Both the position numbers and the translations under genes were made by a program. This document shows, in pieces, positions 37,486 through 46,551 of a stretch of DNA of 64,000 nucleotides. The notes under the pieces are model-generated. The model did no database searches. It saw nothing but the letters and a program-made list of their open reading frames with translations, and was not told the DNA's origin. The stretch is from Paenibacillus psychroresistens. GTDB lineage: Bacteria; Bacillota; Bacilli; Paenibacillales; NBRC-103111. The stretch covers positions 2,084,001 through 2,148,000 of the forward strand of contig NZ_CP034235.1 in the NCBI RefSeq assembly GCF_009728935.1, written 5' to 3'. The first letter of the stretch is position 1. Every line of letters begins with the position of its first letter.

Positions 37486-38391
37486 ATGTTTAATAAAAGT
37501 CATCGCTTGTTTTGGAACAATGCAAGAAAAGAAGCCTTAGCAGGTTGGCTTTTTCTAGCTCCGGAGTTTATAGGAATCCTATTACTGGGTGTTTTTCCAC
37601 TTGTGTTTTCCTTATATCTGAGCTTTAGCGAGTGGAATCTAGTTGGGGGACTTTCGACGATTCATTTTATTGGATTAGACAATTTTAAGCTGCTGTTTCA
37701 TGATGAGAAGTTTTTCATGGCTTTAAAAAATAATTTAACGTATACGCTGGTCACCGTTCCACTCGGTATTTTTATGGCTCTGCTCTTGTCCGTGCTTATT
37801 CAGTCCAGAGTATACGGGAAGGATTACTTTAAAGTCGCTTTCTTCATTCCGTATATTTCTTCAATTATCGCCTTGGGAGCCATCTGGAGCGCACTATTCC
37901 ACCCGTCACTAGGGCCGATAAATCAAACTCTCATCAAATTAGGGATGACTAATCCACCTAAATGGTTAGGTGACACACACTATTCGCTAATAGCGATCAT
38001 TATCATCTCCATTTGGGCGGCACTGGGTTATCAAATTATCATTTTCATCGCAGGACTGACGAATATCCCAGAGGAAATTTATGAAGCAGCGAAAATCGAC
38101 GGAGCAAATGCGACGCAGCAATTCTTTAAGATAACACTGCCGCTGCTTGGCCCTACAACTTCATTCTTGTTCATTACTACATTAATGTCTTCGTTTAAGG
38201 TATTCGATTTAATTGCTTTCTTGACAAGCGGCGGACCTAACGATTCTTCAACTGTGCTCGTTTATCGGATTTATGAAGAAGGTTTTCGGAATTTCCGTAT
38301 GGGATATGCATCGGCAATTTCATGGGTGTTATTCCTTATCGTAGGCTTGATTACATTATTGACGTGGAAGCTTCAGAAAAAAAACAATTAG
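37486..38391 (+). CDS. Sugar ABC transporter permease, MalF/UgpA type, cluster 2
   Basis: A 301-residue permease with six expected spans (LAGWLFLAPEFIGILLLGVF first). EAA loop EAAKIDGANATQQFFKITLP. GAGGTGG lies before the ATG at 37486; the longer frame is not supported. Unlike clusters 1 and 3, the permeases here precede the binding-protein gene. Confidence 0.93.
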   Translation: MFNKSHRLFWNNARKEALAGWLFLAPEFIGILLLGVFPLVFSLYLSFSEWNLVGGLSTIHFIGLDNFKLLFHDEKFFMALKNNLTYTLVTVPLGIFMALLLSVLIQSRVYGKDYFKVAFFIPYISSIIALGAIWSALFHPSLGPINQTLIKLGMTNPPKWLGDTHYSLIAIIIISIWAALGYQIIIFIAGLTNIPEEIYEAAKIDGANATQQFFKITLPLLGPTTSFLFITTLMSSFKVFDLIAFLTSGGPNDSSTVLVYRIYEEGFRNFRMGYASAISWVLFLIVGLITLLTWKLQKKNN

Positions 38392-38406
38392 AGAGGAAGG
38401 TTTACC

Positions 38407-39243
38407 ATGGCCTCAGTAAAAATAAATGCTTCTAAAACAATCACTTCCATTCTGCTTGGCATATTTTCAGCGGTTTTCTTGCTACCGCTTATTTGGATGG
38501 TCTCGGCCGCATCGAAGCTAGAGAAGGACGTTATGAGCTTCCCAATTCAATGGATCCCGAAGCATTGGAACCTTATTAGCAATTTCAAGGCGGTATGGTT
38601 CGGAAATGTGCCTTTTTCATTGTTTTACTTTAATTCATTAAAGCTGTCTGTTTTAATGACACTTGCCACGTTGATCTTTTCCTCGATGGCGGCATTTGCC
38701 TTTACGAAATTGCACTTCCGTGGCAGAAATGTGGCGTTTGGTCTGCTTCTGTCGTTTATGATCATCCCTTCAGAAGCTACGCTGGTGCCCAGGTTTTTAA
38801 TCTTAAAATGGCTGCACCTGTATAATACACATGCTGGATTGATCTTAATGGGCATGTTCTCGATTTATTTTACATTTTTATTGCGGCAGTTCATGATGAG
38901 TATTCACAATGATTATATCGAAGCGGCTAAAATAGACGGTGCAGGGTATTTCCTCATTTACTGGAAAATCATGCTGCCGCTTTGCAAACCGATTTTAGCA
39001 ACGGTGGGCATCATTAAATTTATTTGGACCTGGAACGATTATCAAAATCCGTTGATTTTCTTAATTAGCAAGAAGCTTTATCCAATCCCGCTGGGGCTGC
39101 AGTTGTTTAAGAACGATTATGCCGATAATTATGCGATCCTGATGATGGGCTCTCTTTCCGCAATTGTACCGTTGCTGGTTGTTTTTATTGTTTTGCAGAG
39201 GCAAGTCATTCAAGGGATATCATTGGGCGGTGTTAAGGGGTAA
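38407..39243 (+). CDS. Sugar ABC transporter permease, MalG/UgpE type, cluster 2
   Basis: A 278-residue permease, 15 bases after its partner, with AGAGGAAGG before the ATG. EAA loop EAAKIDGAGYFLIYWKIMLP; ends LQRQVIQGISLGGVKG as usual for MalG-type subunits. Confidence 0.93.
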   Translation: MASVKINASKTITSILLGIFSAVFLLPLIWMVSAASKLEKDVMSFPIQWIPKHWNLISNFKAVWFGNVPFSLFYFNSLKLSVLMTLATLIFSSMAAFAFTKLHFRGRNVAFGLLLSFMIIPSEATLVPRFLILKWLHLYNTHAGLILMGMFSIYFTFLLRQFMMSIHNDYIEAAKIDGAGYFLIYWKIMLPLCKPILATVGIIKFIWTWNDYQNPLIFLISKKLYPIPLGLQLFKNDYADNYAILMMGSLSAIVPLLVVFIVLQRQVIQGISLGGVKG

Positions 39244-39353
39244 GGTCGAAATATGGCACAAAATCCACAAAATTGTATACGTGAAATCAAGTCTTTACAA
39301 GTTACAATTCGTTGTGTAAGGTAGCTTTTAATCATCCTAAGGGGGAAATAACA

Positions 39354-40727
39354 ATGAAAAGAAAAAGTTTAATCCTATTAAGCACAACTTTAATTGCCAT
39401 GTCTGTGCTGAGCGCATGTGGCTCAAAGTCCGAAGATGCCAAATCGAGTTCAAGCCCATCACCGACAACAGCAGCAGCTGTGACGACAGAGAAGCCTGCA
39501 AAGAACGTTTCATTGAAATATTACAATTGGGACAATGATGCAGACGCAATCGCAACAAAGAAACTGATAGAAACCTTTGAAAGCAAGTATCCAACGATTA
39601 AAGTAGAGTCCATTTCCCTCGTTCCAGGAAATTCATTGGAAGCTCTTAAGAAATTGGATGTAACGATCGCATCTGGCGAGCAAGTGGATATCTTTAAAGT
39701 TCCGAACATTGAAGAATTGTCGGCTAGAGCGGCTCAAGGTGTATTAGCGCCTCTTGATGATCTATATGCTAAAGAGAATGTAAAACCAGAAGAAGAATAT
39801 TACATCAATCCGAAATACAAAGGCAAGTATTATGGGATAATTACGGACTCCACGCCATGGCTTGTGGCATTGAATGCCGATGCATTAAAGGAAGCGAATC
39901 TACCTATACCTGAGCTAGGTTGGACATGGGATGAATTCCGTGACTATGCGAAGAAGCTGACTAAGGGTGAAGGCAATGATAAGCAATACGGCACCTATTT
40001 CCATAGCTGGGGTGATTATGCCAACCCAATAGCCTATACCGATAAGGTTAATCCATATCTGACAGCTGATTTCAAATCGAATTTTATGGATCCTTCCTTT
40101 ACTTACTTCTTCAACCTTCGCCGCGCAATGGAAAAGGAAGATAAATCCACAAAACCATTCGCAGATGTGATTGGTGCAAAGCTTAGCTACCGCACAGAAT
40201 TTCTAACAGGAAAAGCAGCTATGCTGCTTACAGGTAACTTCATGTTAACAAGCATGAATGAGCTGGATAAATACCCACATACTTTCAAGACGGTATTCGC
40301 ACCGATACCTCGTTCATCGAAGGATGCTGAAATTGGTTTAACCAACATCGGCGGCACTTATGGCGCTATCTCCAATAGCTCGAAGAATAAAGATGAAGCC
40401 TACACCTTCCTTCGGTATATTTCGATGGAAACAGAAGCAAGAACTCAGCTTTCTGGCTGGAAGAAGGTCGATTCAAACGCACTTATTGAAAAGCTGTATG
40501 GCAACAATAAGACTCTGATTGATATCCCTACTTTGACCAGTTCGCTCTATGATAAGCGTCTCAAGACATCGGTTGATACAGAAATTTCGGTAGCGTATGC
40601 TGCACAATTAAAGAAAATTATGGAAGACGGATTTAGTAAGTTCATTCTCGATAATGGAACAGTAGAAGATACGCAGAAATGGATGATGGAGCAGGCTGAT
40701 CTAATTATTAAACAAAACACGAAGTAA
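39354..40727 (+). CDS. Sugar ABC transporter substrate-binding lipoprotein, cluster 2
   Basis: A 457-residue family 1 solute-binding protein with lipobox LSAC (Cys 22), a Ser/Pro/Thr-rich linker and the opening strand VSLKYYNWDNDADA. The start ATG at 39354 follows AAGGGGG; the longer upstream frame is not used. It is preceded by 110 bases that may hold its own promoter and followed by a hairpin at 40741-40764. Presumed to bind oligosaccharides made by the cluster 2 secreted beta-helix enzyme. Confidence 0.93.
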   Translation: MKRKSLILLSTTLIAMSVLSACGSKSEDAKSSSSPSPTTAAAVTTEKPAKNVSLKYYNWDNDADAIATKKLIETFESKYPTIKVESISLVPGNSLEALKKLDVTIASGEQVDIFKVPNIEELSARAAQGVLAPLDDLYAKENVKPEEEYYINPKYKGKYYGIITDSTPWLVALNADALKEANLPIPELGWTWDEFRDYAKKLTKGEGNDKQYGTYFHSWGDYANPIAYTDKVNPYLTADFKSNFMDPSFTYFFNLRRAMEKEDKSTKPFADVIGAKLSYRTEFLTGKAAMLLTGNFMLTSMNELDKYPHTFKTVFAPIPRSSKDAEIGLTNIGGTYGAISNSSKNKDEAYTFLRYISMETEARTQLSGWKKVDSNALIEKLYGNNKTLIDIPTLTSSLYDKRLKTSVDTEISVAYAAQLKKIMEDGFSKFILDNGTVEDTQKWMMEQADLIIKQNTK

Positions 40728-40740
40728 GTAGAATGAGGGG

Positions 40741-40764
40741 TAGGGCGCTGATCTTAGCGTCCTA
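40741..40764 (+). promoter_or_regulatory. Hairpin after the cluster 2 binding-protein gene
   Basis: TAGGGCGCT pairs with AGCGTCCTA (one G-T pair), followed by a moderately T-rich tract. A partial terminator between the abundant binding protein and the kinase/regulator pair. Confidence 0.5.
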
Positions 40765-40867
40765 TCATTTATTTTATCCAAGACAATATAGAGAATGAGA
40801 AGATAGTATGATACGATCAGGAAAATGATGATTGTATGTCTTATTAGCTAAGGGAAGCGTGCTGACG

Positions 40868-42592
40868 ATGGTTCAATTGTTCCGAAATTCGTTTTACCGA
40901 CGAATTCAAATCTCGTTTTTAATATTGATCCTGCTGCCAACCATAATCGTATCCTTCATTAACTATTTTAACACGCAAAAAAGTGTGAAGGAAAAGATTG
41001 AACTAAGTAATAAATCACTTCTAATGGTCATGTCCAAAGATATTACTAGAATGGTAGATGATCTCACCTACGCCTCTAATTTTTTTGTTCAAGATTCAAA
41101 TGTACGATCTAGGCTCAAAGACTTTAAGTCCATAAAGCAAATTGAAAGTTTCTCAGATTTACGGACTTATTTGGATATTAAGGAGTTTTTCAACCTGGTT
41201 GCCGCCAAAACAATGAACACGGATATTATCATGTTCTTAGCGAATAATGCGGGATTTATTGTTCAATCGACAGAAGGCGACGTAATCTTACCGGGGGAAA
41301 TTCGCAGGAATTGGGAGGCTGCTACAGCTCGCGTAGATCCTTTGAAACCCACTTTACTTCAGTGGATCGGGACTTTTCAGTCTGATGCCAATCATACCTC
41401 TTTAAATTATTTGGCGGCTAGAGTTATACATGACTCTACTAATGATGAATTGCTAGCAACTCTTTACATTCTAATTCCGCAAATATACTTCCGTAAATTG
41501 TTTGATCAGGTGCCAACAGGTTCTTTCACGCTGTTCAATAACGACGGGCAACGAATCGCGGGTAATGCAACCAGCTCCTACGAATCCGAAAAAGCTTCTA
41601 CTAGCTTTATTCGCAATGAGATGGTGATCCCAAAGACCGGCTGGAAACTAGTCTACGAAACTTCCAATCTAGAAATTACCGGCGAAATTAGCCGCACCTT
41701 TTATTGGTCCTTGATGTTAGTTATTCCCTTATTTATTGTCTTCTCTGTGCTTTCTTTATTTACAGCAAGGTCGTTGCATCGTCCGATTCGAAAACTACAG
41801 CTGGGTGTCAAGCAATTTGGCAATGGTGCGCTAAATATCCGCTTTCAAACAGATGGAAACGATGAAATTGCCGATCTCGGCCGAACATTAAATGTCATGC
41901 TAGATCAGATTCACAAGCTCTTCGCTGAGATTGAACGAGAACAGGAACAAAAGCGTATATTGGAGCTGCAGGCATTATTTGCTCAAATTCGTCCGCATTT
42001 TTTGCTGAACACTTTGAACTCCATTAAATGCAATCTGGTTCTTAACGATGACTTGGTTCACAGTCAAAAAATAGACTCGCTCATGAGTCTTTTGAGATCC
42101 TATTTGAAATTCAACGAACAGGACAGCCTGCAAAGCGAATGCAGCTTGCTTGCACACTATATTGAGATTATGAAAATGAGAATCGACATATCGCTTGTAT
42201 TCGAGGTCGAGCTTGATCCTAACTATACGGAGTTTGAGGTTCCAAAGCTGCTGCTTCAGCCGTTGGTCGAAAATGCATTTGTACATGGCTTTTCTGAAGA
42301 AATAACCGATCCACGTATCCAAATTCGTTCTGAATTCGGAGAGGGTAAGCTGATTATTCGCGTTTCCGATAACGGCATAGGGATGAGCTTGGATCGACTT
42401 AACGAGATTAACACTATACTTCGTCATTCCAACCAAGAAGAAGTTTCATCAATAAATAAAAGAGTGGGAATATTGAACGTGCAGCAGCGGCTTCAAATTA
42501 CATATGGAGCTGATGCCCATATGTTTCTCGAAAGCAACGAATTTGGAGGCGTAACCGTTATACTTGGCATTCCAGTAAGGAGGGGGCTATAA
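40868..42592 (+). CDS. YesM-type sensor histidine kinase, cluster 2
   Basis: A 574-residue kinase: first span ISFLILILLPTIIVSFI near the start, an extracellular sensor, a second span near residue 280-300, HAMP (TARSLHRPIRKLQLGVKQF), phosphoacceptor H377 in QIRPHFLLNTLNS (Arg and Leu replace the more usual Asn and Tyr of NPHFLYNTL), N-box LLLQPLVENAFVHGF and G-box VSDNGIGMS. AAGGGAAG precedes the ATG at 40868. It overlaps the next gene by one base (TAATG). Confidence 0.92.
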   Translation: MVQLFRNSFYRRIQISFLILILLPTIIVSFINYFNTQKSVKEKIELSNKSLLMVMSKDITRMVDDLTYASNFFVQDSNVRSRLKDFKSIKQIESFSDLRTYLDIKEFFNLVAAKTMNTDIIMFLANNAGFIVQSTEGDVILPGEIRRNWEAATARVDPLKPTLLQWIGTFQSDANHTSLNYLAARVIHDSTNDELLATLYILIPQIYFRKLFDQVPTGSFTLFNNDGQRIAGNATSSYESEKASTSFIRNEMVIPKTGWKLVYETSNLEITGEISRTFYWSLMLVIPLFIVFSVLSLFTARSLHRPIRKLQLGVKQFGNGALNIRFQTDGNDEIADLGRTLNVMLDQIHKLFAEIEREQEQKRILELQALFAQIRPHFLLNTLNSIKCNLVLNDDLVHSQKIDSLMSLLRSYLKFNEQDSLQSECSLLAHYIEIMKMRIDISLVFEVELDPNYTEFEVPKLLLQPLVENAFVHGFSEEITDPRIQIRSEFGEGKLIIRVSDNGIGMSLDRLNEINTILRHSNQEEVSSINKRVGILNVQQRLQITYGADAHMFLESNEFGGVTVILGIPVRRGL

Positions 42593-44160
42593 TGATCAAG
42601 GTTATGCTGGTCGATGATGATGCACCGATGTTGAAATACTTGAGCAAGCTCCTCCCATGGCAGGAAATGGGTTTGGAGGTTGTTGCTACAGCTCAATCTA
42701 GTAAAAGAGCATTACACCAATTTTATGAAATTCCCGTAGATATTGTCATCACGGATATTGGTATGCCGCACATGGATGGTCTCGAACTCGTTACGGAAAT
42801 CAAACGATCCAATCCTCATGTGAGAGTCATCTTTTTGACTTGTCATGAAGATTTTAAGTTCGCAAGGAAAGCTGTGCAGCTTCAAGCAGATGATTACTTG
42901 ATTAAAGACGAATTAACGGAAGCTCAACTCCGCAAAAGCTTGATAAAAGCAATCGATGAGCTGAAAGAGGTACAAGAGAAAATTGGGGAGTCTACCTACA
43001 AGCAAGAATTAATGAAGAATAAGGGGGTACTGAAGCATCAATTCTTCAAGCAGATTACGCTAGATTTGGCTACAGATGAAATTGTTGTCGTTGGGAGACG
43101 CATGGGAATAGACTGGAAGCATTCTCATTTTTTTATGGCACTGGGATACCTCCATATGGACTCGCTTCTTGAGCAGTATCGCTATGAAGACGAAAAGCTG
43201 CTCCTCTATGCTATCGAGAATATTTCGGAGGAGCTAGAAATTGGGTCTAATCATGTCACCACCTTCCTTGATCCTAATTTTCATTTCGTTTGCCTTCTTA
43301 ACTATCAGCCTGACATTAGTCAAAATACACAGGAACAGTTCCTGTCCTATCTGTCACAATTGCAGACGAAGATCAAAGAGTTTATTAAGGTAAAAATATC
43401 GGTTTATGCTGCTGCTCCGTTTCGTGGGGTGGATGGTATTCGATTAAATTATAAGCAGATGAAGCAATGGAATCATGGGTCTTATTACAATGATACTGAT
43501 TTAGGACAAGCTAATATTCATACGGAATCCCCTCTATGGTCCATGGATGAACAGCTTCTTAGCGAAGACTGGAACCTTATTTCTCAGGGAATGAAAGAGA
43601 AACGCTTGGAAAAAGTGACATTGTCTTTAAACTCCATAGAACTTAAAGCGCGGGAATTGCAGCTGGACCCTGTACATTTTAAAAGAAAATGCTCACAGCG
43701 TATACATTCATTGGAACTCGAAAACAGGATGCCTAGCGATACATCATTTCATACCGCTCTCCTAAAAAGTAATCGTTTGGATGAGACTATGCAGATGATG
43801 CTTTTCAAAATGACGGAAATCCAAACATCTAACTCTGAAATAGCTTTCCAAAAAACGCCTAAGCTGCAGAAGATAGATCAATATATATTGGAACATCTCA
43901 ATGAGAATATTTCCTTGGTTGACATCGCGGAGCATTTATATTTAAATCCGAGCTACTTATCTAGAAATTTTAAAGAGGAGACCGGAATGAACTTTACTGA
44001 CTATGTACATTTATACAAGATGAAGCTAGCTTGTCAAATGGTAAAGAACAAACAAGCTAATATTGAGCTAATTGGATTGAAGCTTGGCTACCAGGAAAGG
44101 ACCTACTTCTCCAAGATATTTAAAAAGTATGTTGGTGTGAGTCCGAAGGATTATAGATAA
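42592..44160 (+). CDS. YesN-type AraC response regulator, cluster 2
   Basis: A 522-residue regulator with the receiver acidic pocket DDD at 8-10, D55 (IVITDIGMPHMDG) and Lys in YLIKDELT (Asp follows where Pro is usual). The middle region is long and unassigned; the C-terminal AraC HTH reads LVDIAEHLYLNPSYLSRNFK and IGLKLGYQERTYFSKIFKKY. Coupled to the kinase and presumed to control the cluster 2 importer and secreted enzyme. Confidence 0.92.
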   Translation: MIKVMLVDDDAPMLKYLSKLLPWQEMGLEVVATAQSSKRALHQFYEIPVDIVITDIGMPHMDGLELVTEIKRSNPHVRVIFLTCHEDFKFARKAVQLQADDYLIKDELTEAQLRKSLIKAIDELKEVQEKIGESTYKQELMKNKGVLKHQFFKQITLDLATDEIVVVGRRMGIDWKHSHFFMALGYLHMDSLLEQYRYEDEKLLLYAIENISEELEIGSNHVTTFLDPNFHFVCLLNYQPDISQNTQEQFLSYLSQLQTKIKEFIKVKISVYAAAPFRGVDGIRLNYKQMKQWNHGSYYNDTDLGQANIHTESPLWSMDEQLLSEDWNLISQGMKEKRLEKVTLSLNSIELKARELQLDPVHFKRKCSQRIHSLELENRMPSDTSFHTALLKSNRLDETMQMMLFKMTEIQTSNSEIAFQKTPKLQKIDQYILEHLNENISLVDIAEHLYLNPSYLSRNFKEETGMNFTDYVHLYKMKLACQMVKNKQANIELIGLKLGYQERTYFSKIFKKYVGVSPKDYR

Positions 44161-44193
44161 GTAATTATATGCAATGGATGGAGTGTTTCTTGG

Positions 44194-45345
44194 ATGATTG
44201 CAAATCAGGAAGGTATTGTGGATCGCAGCTATTGGATTGAGACGCTAATACGAATTGTTCGACCGGTACTCTATGCATTACGCGACAAAAAGCTTAAGCA
44301 GCTTATGTCAAACCAAGGGGAAACTACGGACAGATCGCCTTATATGCACTTAGAGGCATTGGGTCGGACGCTTTGCGGGATCGCGCCTTGGCTGGAATGC
44401 ATAGGCTGTGAAGAGGAAGAAGAAGTGCAACGAATTGCCTATGCGGAATTGGCTAGGCAAGCTATCGATGCCGGAACGGATCCGGATTCTCCAGATTTTA
44501 TGAATTTTAAGAACGGCAGTCAGCCTCTAGTTGACGCCGCCTTTTTAGCACATGCTTTATTGCGTGCGCCAAATGAATTAATGAGTAAGCTCGAACCTCA
44601 CGTGAGAAGAAATTTAATTGCAGCTTTAAGTTCGACACGTACAATTAAGCCTATGTTTAATAATTGGTTATTGTTCAGTGCTATGGTCGAAGCAGCCTTA
44701 TATCGGCTAGGTGAAGAGTTTGACTCCATGCGAGTTGACTACGCTATTCGGCAGCATGAGCAATGGTATATGGGAGACGGTGCATATGGCGACGGAGCGA
44801 GCTTTCATTGGGATTATTACAATAGCTTTGTGATTCAACCCATGCTTGTAGACGTGTTGAATGTTTTTGGGGATAAGGATGAAGCTTGGGGAAAAATCCG
44901 TAAGCTTGTATTATCCAGAGCCATTAGATATGCGGATGTACAAGAAAGGTTGATTTCACCAGAAGGTACTTTTCCTCCAATAGGTCGTTCGCTCGTCTAT
45001 CGGTTCGGAGCCTTTCAACATTTGGCGCAAATGTCGCTTCAACAGCTATTGCCCAATCATCTCAAACCTGGGCAGGTACGAAGCGGATTATCGGCCGTTA
45101 TTCGGCGAATGATGCAAGTATCGGATAACTTCGATACCAACGGTTGGTTGACTATTGGGTTCTGTGGATTTCAACCTAATATCGGAGAACATTACATTTC
45201 AACAGGCAGCTTGTATCTTTGTACTACGGTTTTTTTACCGTTAGGTCTTCCTGTATCAGACCCATTCTGGGCAGAGCCATTCACAGCTTGGACCTCATTG
45301 AACGCTTGGAGCGGTAATTATTTTCCTATCGATTGTGCGCTTTGA
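44194..45345 (+). CDS. DUF2264 family protein (probable glycosidase or lyase-like alpha-toroid)
   Basis: A 383-residue protein with DUF2264 hallmarks: YMHLEALGRTLCGIAPWLE near residue 50, the NWLLFSAMVEAALY helix, MGDGAYGDGASFHWDYYNSF with conserved acidic and aromatic residues, and SPEGTFPPIGRSLVYRFGAF. There is no signal peptide, so it is cytoplasmic. Members of this family occur in polysaccharide utilisation loci and some have been reported as uronic-acid-releasing glycosidases (from memory; family number not asserted). As the last gene of cluster 2 it is the likely intracellular hydrolase for the imported oligosaccharide. The ribosome site is modest (GGAG 12 bases before the ATG). Confidence 0.8.
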   Translation: MIANQEGIVDRSYWIETLIRIVRPVLYALRDKKLKQLMSNQGETTDRSPYMHLEALGRTLCGIAPWLECIGCEEEEEVQRIAYAELARQAIDAGTDPDSPDFMNFKNGSQPLVDAAFLAHALLRAPNELMSKLEPHVRRNLIAALSSTRTIKPMFNNWLLFSAMVEAALYRLGEEFDSMRVDYAIRQHEQWYMGDGAYGDGASFHWDYYNSFVIQPMLVDVLNVFGDKDEAWGKIRKLVLSRAIRYADVQERLISPEGTFPPIGRSLVYRFGAFQHLAQMSLQQLLPNHLKPGQVRSGLSAVIRRMMQVSDNFDTNGWLTIGFCGFQPNIGEHYISTGSLYLCTTVFLPLGLPVSDPFWAEPFTAWTSLNAWSGNYFPIDCAL

Positions 45346-46248
45346 AAATTTAAACAGGATATGATTCTATAAAAAGGTTAATTTAAATAGTTATTATGAC
45401 ACTTAGAGAAAAATTGTTTGTAAACTTTAAAAACTTCCATAAAAAAGTGCGAGAATCTACATCACCTTGGGGAGGGGAATTATTTTACGTAATTCCCAAT
45501 GCGTTTTGGAATTGTCTTTCCTATACTAACCCGGTTTGATTCCAGTTGAGCGCTAAAATGCTATACTCTTATATCTTGTATGCTTGAAGCCTTCCCGTTC
45601 AGCTATGGTAGCAAAGTTGGTATTCGGAGAGAACCCGAAAATGGTTGAATATATTCTGAACTGAATATCTTCCGAAAATGTGCTAATAAAGGGCTTGAAG
45701 TGCTTATATGGCATATCGCATTACCTTGGCCGTCCCTTCTTAGATTCTCACTAATATAATGAATGAGCGCAATGTTTCCGCAGGAAATAGGCGCTCTTTT
45801 GCAAATTACAACGGAGTTGTTTGTATATATACAGTAAGCGTCAAACCCAGCACATCTGTTCATAACAAAAACAAAAGTGCATACTGAAGCCATCCCAGAC
45901 AGAAAAGGATGGCGTTTAAATCTAAGCAAATGTATAAGTGATATGGACAGCACGTATTCGAGCCTATCAAGCAGTATCAGACCATGAAGGCTTGGTCTAC
46001 CGTGCATAACGTGAGATTACATCAATAAAATATTGGCACTACAAATCTCAGAGGCAAGAGCAGGTTGTTTCAACCCCGATTATCCGTCCCGTTACCATAT
46101 CTACTCCTAAATCAAGCCCCAAACGACATATCATATTGGGAGCGTTCAACTTCATAAACATCCAATATGTCATTCATCGATTCTAACAATTGATATTTGA
46201 ACATCCGAATTTAGTGAGGGGAATTAAGTAAAACTCTGCTTGAAATAG
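45346..46248. other. 900-base gene-free stretch with one hairpin
   Basis: Several overlapping frames exist (for instance a minus frame at 45603-46007) but none has a ribosome site or recognisable motif. A hairpin GAGCGC (45765-45770) / GCGCTC (45791-45796) followed by TTTT could be a leftover terminator. A broken inverted repeat around GACATAT and CCAATATGTC lies near 46129-46170. No gene is supported. Confidence 0.5.
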
Positions 46249-46551
46249 TTATAGCTCTATTTTTTTTCGATTTTGATTAGGCTTCTCAAGTATAGTATCG
46301 CTTTTCGGGCGGCTGCAGCATATTAATCGTCGTCCGGCTGCCCATTCTTCTTTGCTCAGCAAGATATAATCCAAATCCTCCTGTGAGACATGTCCGATTA
46401 CAATCTGATATAAGCAACTTCTGCATGTTCCGCTGCGACAAGAAAAAGCGGGTTTTATCCCTTGACGTAAGGCAGCTTCCAGAATGGTTTCTTCCTCGTT
46501 TGCTTCAAAGACAACCCCGGTAGGAAGAAAGGTAATTTGATGAGTTGGCAT
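46249..46551 (-). CDS. Plant-type 2Fe-2S ferredoxin
   Basis: A 100-residue single-domain ferredoxin. The cluster ligands are visible as C38, C43, C46 (CRSGTCRSC) and C78 (in RRLICCSRP), the standard C-x4-C-x2-C...C spacing of beta-grasp ferredoxins; the N-terminal strands ITFLPTGVVFEANEEETILE fit the fold. Its ATG directly follows the stop of the diiron gene, with AAGGAG inside the end of that gene, so it is translated as the third member of the operon. The expected role is to pass electrons to the diiron protein. The C-terminal tail is lysine/arginine-rich. No reductase gene is nearby. Confidence 0.9.
   Translation of the reverse strand: MPTHQITFLPTGVVFEANEEETILEAALRQGIKPAFSCRSGTCRSCLYQIVIGHVSQEDLDYILLSKEEWAAGRRLICCSRPKSDTILEKPNQNRKKIEL

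Noticed and set aside
37300-39350. Cluster 2 counterpart of the 46-bp or ACAACAAA regulator sites
   Set aside because: Short TTACACAA-type similarities exist near 37383 and, inverted, near 39310, but they are too short and too AT-rich to claim.
45603-46007. Minus-strand 134-codon frame
   Set aside because: No ribosome site, irregular composition and no family resemblance; it overlaps a hairpin with T-run.
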